This document shows, one piece after another, positions 1 through 5,013 of a stretch of DNA of 7,087 nt. The notes under the pieces were generated by a model. It was not told the origin of the DNA and did not search any database. It saw nothing but the letters and a program-made list of their open reading frames with translations. The first letter of the stretch is position 1. Every line of letters begins with the position of its first letter. The DNA comes from Oscillospiraceae bacterium (lineage in GTDB: Bacteria > Bacillota > Clostridia > Oscillospirales > Acutalibacteraceae), in assembly GCA_003505905.1 (NCBI GenBank), contig DNXM01000152.1:5085-12171 (forward strand). Reading direction: 5' to 3'. A program made the translations under genes and the position numbers.

Positions 1-286
1 TACTGATGTCCATCATTTCCGTAAAGCCGGTCATATCGAAAATATCATACACTTCGTTGGAAACATTGATGAGCGACAGATCCTTGTACAGCTTCTTTAG
101 GCGAAGCACAATGCGAAGCCCGACACTTGAAATGTAGGTCAGATTTTCGGCATCCAAGATGAGATTTGTCGGGTTCTGCTGCTCAAGAATGTCATTGATT
201 TCTTTTTCGACATCCGGGGCATTCGCCGAATCAATATGCCCTTCTAAAAAGAGAGTAAGTACCTGATTGTTTTCGCTGAAATTCAT
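1..286 (-). CDS. STAS-domain anti-sigma factor antagonist, 3' end outside the window
   Basis: Ninety-five residues are visible from the ATG at 284-286, and the end lies beyond the left edge. The protein is one STAS domain of the SpoIIAA/RsbV type. It opens with a beta-strand segment (VLTLFLEGHIDS, residues 9-20), followed by helix 1 (VEKEINDILEQ). The diagnostic strand-turn comes next: LILDAENLTYISSVGLRIVL, about residues 42-61. In this family the serine before the V/S-G-L turn is phosphorylated by an anti-sigma kinase, and Ser54 is the likely site here. The unphosphorylated form normally sequesters the kinase and frees a sigma factor, but other partners are possible. Translation is clearly specified by AAGGAG at 295-300, 8 nt from the ATG. 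The ATG overlaps the TGA of the upstream HD gene (ATGA), so the two are translationally coupled. A cognate kinase or PP2C phosphatase would be expected off the left edge, but this cannot be seen. Confidence 0.9.
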   Translation of the reverse strand, partial: MNFSENNQVLTLFLEGHIDSANAPDVEKEINDILEQQNPTNLILDAENLTYISSVGLRIVLRLKKLYKDLSLINVSNEVYDIFDMTGFTEMMDIS

Positions 287-888
287 TCTTTTTTCTCCTT
301 TCCGAACACGCGGTCGGTCAACATAATATATTCTCGGTAAGCAGATGTGTCGGCAAGCTCGGACACGGCCTGGGCAACACTGCGGTAATACCACTCCTGC
401 TTCGTTTTATCTTTTTGATTAAACTCATTCCACATTTCGTCGCCCTTTTGTTCGTACATTCGACAAAAGGAACGCATATTGGACAGCTTGTCGCTCAACC
501 ATAAGATTTTCACATTGATATTTTCGGAAGCTCTCAATTCGTCAATAGACTCCTGCTTGCGAATCATCCAACTGCTTTCACCCGACATTTCCCGGCGCTT
601 GTTTTCGGTTTCATTGGCAACCAAATCGGCAATCTTTTCGCCGAACATCGCCTGAAGCTGCTCGGAAACAACATCGGTATCCTCCACCGTATCGTGGAGC
701 AATGCCGCCGCCATAACATCCTGGTCGGAGGTAAGCGTGGAAGCAACGACCGCCGCTTCCATGGCGTGGATAATGGCAGGAGTACGAGCATCCTTTCGAT
801 ATTGACCGCTGTGTGCGGCAATGGCGAACATCATCGCTTTGCTGATGATATCTTCCGCATAATCGAAAGTCGATTCTCTCATTCTCAT
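283..888 (-). CDS. SpoT/MESH1-type HD hydrolase, probable (p)ppGpp 3'-pyrophosphohydrolase
   Basis: This is a 201-residue cytoplasmic protein consisting only of an HD domain of the RelA/SpoT hydrolase type. Visible family signatures are AHSGQYRKD (His26, Arg31), His41, the metal-binding ALLHDTVEDTD (His65-Asp66, Glu69-Asp70), NETENK (from residue 92) and LSDKLSNMR (Asp133, Asn137, Arg139). The last matches the SpoT/Rel pattern LADRLHNMR. No synthetase, TGS or ACT region is present, so it resembles a stand-alone small alarmone hydrolase (SAH/MESH1-like). The expected reaction is Mn2+-dependent removal of the 3'-pyrophosphate from (p)ppGpp, which is inferred. Other nucleotide pyrophosphates remain possible substrates. 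Two in-frame ATGs (888 and 882) each have a plausible spacing to the tandem AGGGAAGGGAG, so the start is uncertain by two codons. The gene has its own promoter and leads directly into the STAS gene with an ATGA overlap. Confidence 0.88.
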   Translation of the reverse strand: MRMRESTFDYAEDIISKAMMFAIAAHSGQYRKDARTPAIIHAMEAAVVASTLTSDQDVMAAALLHDTVEDTDVVSEQLQAMFGEKIADLVANETENKRREMSGESSWMIRKQESIDELRASENINVKILWLSDKLSNMRSFCRMYEQKGDEMWNEFNQKDKTKQEWYYRSVAQAVSELADTSAYREYIMLTDRVFGKEKKE

Positions 889-912
889 TCTCCCTTCCCT
901 GATACTCCAAAT

Positions 913-941
913 ATTTTATCACATTTTCATTTTGATTTCAA
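913..941 (-). promoter_or_regulatory. Promoter of the HD hydrolase-STAS operon
   Basis: On the minus strand there is TTGAAA (-35, at 936-941), exactly 17 bp, then TAAAAT (-10, at 913-918). Each box matches five of six consensus bases, and TGA just before the -10 makes it an extended -10. The transcript would start near 906, leaving a leader of roughly 18-20 nt that holds the ribosome-binding site. This is a housekeeping sigma-A type; no operator is evident. Confidence 0.8.
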
Positions 942-942
942 G

Positions 943-983
943 CAAAAAGAAGAAGCAGTCTGCAAAATTCCGTCACAGACTGC
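943..983 (-). terminator. Rho-independent terminator after the C45 hydrolase gene
   Basis: On the minus strand GCAGTCTG (976-983) pairs perfectly with CAGACTGC (955-962), giving an 8-bp stem with a 13-nt loop. The U-rich tail TTCTTCTTTTT follows at 944-954. The hairpin begins 7 nt past the TAA at 990-992 and closes the long minus-strand operon, just before the promoter of the next one. Confidence 0.85.
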
Positions 984-989
984 ATTCTC

Positions 990-2111
990 TTAAAGATAGC
1001 CCCAATTTCCCTGCGGATATGCGGATTTTTTGATAGAATCCGTTGCAAGAACCTTGCACGGATGGGCAACATCAAAAGAATACAGTTTTTTGTAATTGTG
1101 GTTTGCCGCCAAAAGAACCGAAGCACGGTTTGTGTTATAAACAGCACTCCACAAGGCAATGATATTCCACGGATACTTCGGATGGTCATACTCCAAGCGG
1201 ACATAGCTCAACAAATCCATCGCCTGAGATTCCGTCATAACGCCGCCGCATTCCTTCACGGCACTTTTCACCGCATCGGTGCGGTCTTCACCATGCTGTT
1301 CGACCTTGAAGCCGTCAAGGCTCTTTGTGACGGTGTAATTGGACACATACTGATAATCCAAACCGTCCGCCTCATAAACACTGCCTGCCGTGGAATACAT
1401 TTCGTTTCCTCTCTCATAAACACGGAGCCGGTTGTTGATATATTCCACCACAGCCGAGCGCCCGAAACGGTCGCAAATTTGGTAATGGTAGCAAGTAAAG
1501 AGAGAATCTCTCATGTTATAGGTTTCAAACAGTTTAACGGCTTCATCGACATTGGCACAGGTATCCAAAACCGCACGAATCATAACCGTTGTTGTGATAT
1601 TCTTTTTGCTTTGATTCTGCTGCTTGGTTGCCGCCGCACGAATTTGAAGCACGGCAATCGCCAAGCCTTGGTCGTTGATTCCGTCAACACAGCAATACGG
1701 CGCCATCAACAGCTCACGGGAATTTTCTTTTATGTGATTGTGCTTCCAGCCGGAAAGCATAAAGTTGTTATCAATCACGCCGAGGCTGGCATACTTCCCC
1801 TGCGGATGCGTCCAAATCACGGTGCACGGAGCTTCTTTGAAATCGAAGTTGCGTGCCAAGAGGTGGTCACCTTCGGGTGTATGCGTGTTAAATGTGGTGC
1901 AGCCGCTCCCTTTTTGTGCGCCGACCTTCGGCTTTTTCCCGGTTGTTTTGACAATAAAGCCGAGCAAATCGCCCAAAGAGGACACACCCTGTTCAAGCAA
2001 CTCGTCTAAATGATAATTTTGATGATAGTCGCACAGGAAAATGTTGTCATCCAATCGGCTGACGGTCGTCTTTTGATTTTGTGACAGTTCAACTGTTTGC
2101 AATGAATTCAT
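990..2111 (-). CDS. C45 / choloylglycine-hydrolase-type Ntn amide hydrolase
   Basis: This is a 373-residue protein with no signal peptide, probably cytoplasmic. It resembles the linear-amide C-N hydrolases (bile-salt hydrolase, penicillin V acylase, isopenicillin-N acyltransferase). GSGCTTF places the presumed nucleophile at Cys71. Arg87 and Asp90 in LLARNFDF lie at C+16 and C+19, the spacing of Cys2/Arg18/Asp21 in bile-salt hydrolase. GINDQGL supplies the conserved Asn146. The 70 residues before Cys71 would have to be removed autocatalytically at Gly-Cys, as in isopenicillin-N acyltransferase, because the family needs a free N-terminal Cys. The usual Thr-Asn motif after the VVE...VY strand reads STAG here, so the oxyanion Asn appears to be missing. 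The ATG at 2111 is chosen; an in-frame TTG at 2120 is possible, and the upstream AGGTAGGG is a weak ribosome-binding site. The substrate is unknown: bile salts, peptides, N-acyl amino acids and lactams all fit the family. It is the last gene of the operon. Confidence 0.82.
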   Translation of the reverse strand: MNSLQTVELSQNQKTTVSRLDDNIFLCDYHQNYHLDELLEQGVSSLGDLLGFIVKTTGKKPKVGAQKGSGCTTFNTHTPEGDHLLARNFDFKEAPCTVIWTHPQGKYASLGVIDNNFMLSGWKHNHIKENSRELLMAPYCCVDGINDQGLAIAVLQIRAAATKQQNQSKKNITTTVMIRAVLDTCANVDEAVKLFETYNMRDSLFTCYHYQICDRFGRSAVVEYINNRLRVYERGNEMYSTAGSVYEADGLDYQYVSNYTVTKSLDGFKVEQHGEDRTDAVKSAVKECGGVMTESQAMDLLSYVRLEYDHPKYPWNIIALWSAVYNTNRASVLLAANHNYKKLYSFDVAHPCKVLATDSIKKSAYPQGNWGYL

Positions 2112-2240
2112 AGTGTACAAACCCTACCTGTATAATAATAGACAATCACAGTCTAACAGACTTTTTTCGACAATACAAGCCAATCGGCATTTTTCGGTTG
2201 ATTGTACGAAATGAGAACAATTTTCGGATTACCGTTTGTA
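2112..2240 (-). other. 129-bp AT-rich gap with possible weak promoter for the C45 gene
   Basis: No gene was found here. Reading the minus strand, TATTAT (2135-2140) could be a -10 box for the C45 gene, but no good -35 lies at the right distance. Three imperfect units ending in CGAAAA recur about every 28-30 nt (2221-2240, 2191-2206, 2163-2178). Small inverted repeats such as GCC-GATT-GGC exist, but none has a convincing stem plus U-tract. Readthrough from the upstream gene is therefore likely, perhaps with some internal initiation. Confidence 0.35.
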
Positions 2241-2897
2241 TTATTTTGCAATGGATCTCGGGCTTACCTGCTCCAAGCGGCAATTTTTGCCTGTTCCGCG
2301 CATTCGATAAACACGGTCTGCCGACGGATAAAACATCCTCGGAGCCGTTTCTCCGCCGTACATTCGGATTTGAAGCCGACCGAGGAACGGAAACAGGAGA
2401 GGCATTAAAAACGGCGTGGCAACACTGTTCCACATCCGATAAGCAAAGGCTATGCAGTTAAAAAACATAAAATCCCATGTGTTGCTGTAGAGCAAGCAGT
2501 TGCTGAAATGCTCCGCCTCCTCGGCGGTCAAGTCGGCGGAAAGGCAAATAACACCCTCATCACCGTATGTGTTGTATACATAGGCTTCAATGTTGTAGTA
2601 AATGCCAAAGCCGTCCGAACGGGTGAAGCCGAATGTGCCGATTGACACACCTTCCTCGGGCGGCAATTCATAAGCACCGACAGTCAGCACCTCATCGGAA
2701 AGGTTTTCCAAATAGACAAACGCATGGCCCATTGCCCAAAAGTTCTTTTTTCTTGAGCAAACATAAAGCCGTGCTACGGCGGTTTCTTCCCCCTGTACGT
2801 TCGGATTCTCCGCCGAAAAAGCCAACAAAACGCTGTTCATCAAAAACAGAAAAGCCAATGCAACGCTTACAATCCTGCGAACACCGTTTCTTTTCAT
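2241..2897 (-). CDS. Exported protein with permuted-papain (NlpC/P60, LRAT, DUF4105-like) layout
   Basis: This is a 218-residue protein. A Lys/Arg-rich start and a hydrophobic core (residues 9-27) end in AFSAEN, a good signal peptide with cleavage likely after Ala29. The mature part has MGHAFVYLEN (His58), then GTFGF (87-91), GIYYNIEAYVYN (98-109) and LTAEEAEHF (123-131), ending in FFNCIAFAYRMWN with Asn147-Cys148. The order His first, Cys later in an N-C motif is that of circularly permuted papain-like enzymes. The middle also recalls DUF4105/Lnb-type acyltransferase domains by eye. Residues 161-173 (TPFLMPLLFPFLG) are hydrophobic and may contact the membrane. Activity as a peptidase, amidase or acyltransferase is inferred, and no specific family is certain. 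GAGGTG, 7 nt before the ATG, is an excellent ribosome-binding site. Only 19 nt separate it from the GH16 stop, so the two are co-transcribed. Confidence 0.75.
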   Translation of the reverse strand: MKRNGVRRIVSVALAFLFLMNSVLLAFSAENPNVQGEETAVARLYVCSRKKNFWAMGHAFVYLENLSDEVLTVGAYELPPEEGVSIGTFGFTRSDGFGIYYNIEAYVYNTYGDEGVICLSADLTAEEAEHFSNCLLYSNTWDFMFFNCIAFAYRMWNSVATPFLMPLLFPFLGRLQIRMYGGETAPRMFYPSADRVYRMRGTGKNCRLEQVSPRSIAK

Positions 2898-2916
2898 TCT
2901 CTTGCACCTCAGCGTA

Positions 2917-3786
2917 TTAGTTTTGTTTTAAGTCGTAGACACGAACATAGTCAACAACAAAATCCGCCGTGAAAGAAGATTCGTCATTGTTGCGCATATC
3001 GCCCGACCAACCGAAGGTCGGCTTTGCCGCCGCACCGTCCACTTCGCAGGAAAGGATTAAAAATTCTTCCGCACGGGACACGCCGCCGTAAGAGGAACGA
3101 GCAACCTCAAAACCGTTCACATAAAAAACATATTCGTCCTCCGTCCACTTCAAGCCGTATGTGTTAAAATTCCGATACGGATTGTTATCCAACTGTGTAA
3201 TTCCGACATTGTGATACTTCGTGAACAGGTCGTAACCGCTGTAATGAATGTTTGAGGTTACTTTCCATGATTTCTCACCGCCCAAATAATAATAGGGCGA
3301 TTCAAACACATCAATTTCCTGGCCCGTGCGCCCCGTCATGGTGACCTTGTGAGCGGCATCGTAATTTTGCAGCCAAAATGCCGACCAAAGTCCCTCTCCC
3401 TCGGGAAGCTTACAGCGGCACTCGTAATAACCGTATTTATGGTTAAAGGCCTGCTTAGTGCAAATCCCGGCAGTATACCAACCCACGCCGAATTTGCCGT
3501 CCTTATATTCGGTGCGGATAATCAAATTACCGTCTTTCACCGTTGCCTGATTACCAACCCAATAGCCACCCTTGCGCAAGCCTTCTTTGTTGTGAGAACA
3601 CCAAATATCCCTGTTCAGCTTCGTTCCGTCAAACTCATCCGAAAAAACAAGCTGATAGTCGTTCAAATCAATTTTCGGTGCCGTGCTTGACACGGTTGTA
3701 ACATTGAACAACAGCAGAATACTGCTGATAAAGGCGGTTACCCAATTTGTAAAAGTGCCGAAAAAGTCCATGTTAAAAATATTCAT
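2917..3786 (-). CDS. Exported glycoside hydrolase family 16 beta-glucanase (laminarinase type)
   Basis: The protein is 289 residues from the ATG at 3784-3786. Its single GH16 domain starts at YQLVFSDEFDG (residues 44-54) and continues with DIWCSH, GYYECRCKLPEGEGLWSAFWLQ (around 119-140), the catalytic GQEIDVFES and the C-terminal FVVDYVRVYD strand. The active-site ExDxxE has Glu157 as nucleophile, Asp159 as helper and Glu162 as acid/base. The extra residue in this motif (beta-bulge form) fits laminarinases and relatives rather than ExDxE lichenases. Endo-hydrolysis of beta-1,3- or mixed beta-glucan is the likely reaction, but specificity cannot be read from sequence. A hydrophobic segment at residues 14-28 should direct export, although it is preceded by no Lys or Arg. 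The start follows GAGAGGG with 6-nt spacing; an upstream in-frame TTG (3801) precedes that site and is rejected. No carbohydrate-binding module or sortase signal is present. Confidence 0.93.
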   Translation of the reverse strand: MNIFNMDFFGTFTNWVTAFISSILLLFNVTTVSSTAPKIDLNDYQLVFSDEFDGTKLNRDIWCSHNKEGLRKGGYWVGNQATVKDGNLIIRTEYKDGKFGVGWYTAGICTKQAFNHKYGYYECRCKLPEGEGLWSAFWLQNYDAAHKVTMTGRTGQEIDVFESPYYYLGGEKSWKVTSNIHYSGYDLFTKYHNVGITQLDNNPYRNFNTYGLKWTEDEYVFYVNGFEVARSSYGGVSRAEEFLILSCEVDGAAAKPTFGWSGDMRNNDESSFTADFVVDYVRVYDLKQN

Positions 3787-3884
3787 ATAATTCCCTCTCA
3801 AATAAAATCTTTGCGTTGCTTATCGCATTCCCGTTGTGCCGCACAGCTGTTTGTTGTCAAAATTCGAGAATGAAGGTTTGTCGG

Positions 3885-4895
3885 TTATTTCTCCCGTTCA
3901 AAAATGCCGCTTTCCGTTAAATGATACATCCGCAGGTAACTGCACTCCTCCCCGTCTTCGACACATTCTTCCGAAAACAAAAAGCGCCCGTCACCAAAGG
4001 AATACATCCCCGTTGAACCGAACGAAAAAAACATTCCGTCATTTTTCAGCGTCAGCACTTCGCCGTCCTCATGCAAGCCGTTCAGTGCCTGTCGCTCGGG
4101 CTTTTTCGTCCAATCCAAGCAGAACATATCGTAATTCCGATACTGCGGCTTATAGCCGTGATAAACCGCTAAAAACAACGCATCGGAATAGGCATCGTAT
4201 TCCAAGTTCTGAACACCCCAATCGGTGTTGCCTGTAAACACAAAAAATTTACGCAAAGCCCGACTCGGGCCGCTGCGATGCATTGCCTTTTCCGTCAGCG
4301 GCTGTTCATACCGTCGAAAATCCGAAAACGGCAGGCACAAAATCACCTGATGGTCGTTATCCGTACGGTTGGTTTCGTTGTAAATACCGTAAGCAACATA
4401 CAAGTGCTTTTCACTGTTTTTTTCGCCGGGAAGCGGTGCAATACCGACTCCGTCAATGCCCGAACAGCCGTAGCGGTGCTTTTGACCGTTTTCGCCGTAT
4501 TCCGAATAATCCCGTGTCGGGTCTGCCAAGAAAACGGCGGTCATGATACCGTCCTTGTAAGCATCCATGTCGGCGCGAACGATTTTCGCCGTATCGAAAG
4601 CAACAAGATAAAACGCATCTTCATTTATCTTTTCCACACCGAGAGCTTGGTGAATTCCCCGACCGATGTTGTCGTTTTTGTACTCCAACGAGCCGTACAC
4701 CCTGCCATCCTCGGGGCAAAAGCCGATGCACCCCATGTGCCCCGTCAAGCCGCCGACGCTTCCGACGATGTTTCCGTCAAAATCGTATTTTATCAATTTC
4801 GTCGTAAAAGAACAATAGATGTATTGGTTTTTTTCATCCACGGCAATGCCCTGAATGTGCAGTTTTCCCTGCAAACCCGTATACAGCTCGAACAT
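3885..4895 (-). CDS. Unrecognised cytoplasmic beta-propeller-like protein
   Basis: The protein is 336 residues from the ATG at 4893-4895, with AGAGG 6 nt upstream. An in-frame TTG at 4919 lies upstream of that site and is unlikely to be used. There is no signal peptide or membrane segment. Several beta-rich units look like propeller blades: GIAVDEKNQYIYCSFTTKLIKYDFDGNIV (17-44), CIGFCPEDGRVYGSLEY (56-72), IDGVGIAP..KHLYVAYGIYN (147-173), VQNLEYDAYSDALFLAVYHGY (228-248) and MFFSFGSTGMYSFGDGRFLFSEE (288-310). The fold inference rests on this alternation of strand and D/G/N turn. No catalytic motif is recognised, and cysteines are scattered. It is the first gene of the operon behind a strong promoter and lies 98 nt ahead of GH16. 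A role in sensing or processing sugars is only a guess from position; SMP-30/lactonase-like chemistry is an alternative with no direct support. Confidence 0.8.
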   Translation of the reverse strand: MFELYTGLQGKLHIQGIAVDEKNQYIYCSFTTKLIKYDFDGNIVGSVGGLTGHMGCIGFCPEDGRVYGSLEYKNDNIGRGIHQALGVEKINEDAFYLVAFDTAKIVRADMDAYKDGIMTAVFLADPTRDYSEYGENGQKHRYGCSGIDGVGIAPLPGEKNSEKHLYVAYGIYNETNRTDNDHQVILCLPFSDFRRYEQPLTEKAMHRSGPSRALRKFFVFTGNTDWGVQNLEYDAYSDALFLAVYHGYKPQYRNYDMFCLDWTKKPERQALNGLHEDGEVLTLKNDGMFFSFGSTGMYSFGDGRFLFSEECVEDGEECSYLRMYHLTESGIFEREK

Positions 4896-4933
4896 GGATT
4901 TCCTCTCTTTGCAAAGCAATACAATAATAGTTT

Positions 4934-4962
4934 ATTATAACGGAAAGTGCGCTTCAAATCAA
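4934..4962 (-). promoter_or_regulatory. Strong promoter of the propeller-GH16-papain-like-C45 operon
   Basis: On the minus strand the -35 TTGATT (4957-4962) is separated by exactly 17 bp from a perfect -10 TATAAT (4934-4939). The start would be near 4927, giving a leader of roughly 30 nt before the ATG at 4895. The -35 box abuts the U-tract of the upstream gene's terminator. No other good promoter or terminator was found between here and 943, so one transcript could cover all four genes. Confidence 0.85.
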
Positions 4963-4963
4963 G

Positions 4964-5006
4964 AAAAAAAGCAACAATTTGTCGTATTTCCACGCAAATC
5001 GTTGCT
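4964..5006 (-). terminator. Strong terminator after the membrane-protein gene
   Basis: On the minus strand AGCAACGATTTG (4995-5006) pairs with CAAATTGTTGCT (4970-4981). This is a 12-bp stem with one G-U pair and a possible further CGT/ACG pairing in the loop. A run of seven T follows (4964-4970). The hairpin starts 7 nt after the TAA at 5014-5016. The opposite side has CTTTT, so weak action on plus-strand transcripts is possible. Confidence 0.9.
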
Positions 5007-5013
5007 TTTGGCT

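Noticed and set aside
1062..2009. Long plus-strand open frame (315 codons) opposite the C45 gene
   Set aside because: It lies wholly antisense to a gene with clear catalytic motifs, has no ribosome-binding site or recognisable domain, and reads as Arg/His/Cys-rich shadow sequence.
2161..2206. Hairpin candidate after the papain-like gene
   Set aside because: The stems are short (5-6 bp, with mismatches on the relevant strand) and no clean run of T follows, so it was not called a terminator.
3787..3884. Possible terminator or promoter in the gap before GH16
   Set aside because: A TTGACA is present but no -10 fits at 16-18 bp. The TGTG-CGG-CACA hairpin is only 4 bp and lacks a U-tract, so readthrough is the simpler view.
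4278..4940. Plus-strand open frame of 220 codons
   Set aside because: It is antisense to the propeller gene and crosses that gene's promoter and ribosome-binding site, with no family signature.
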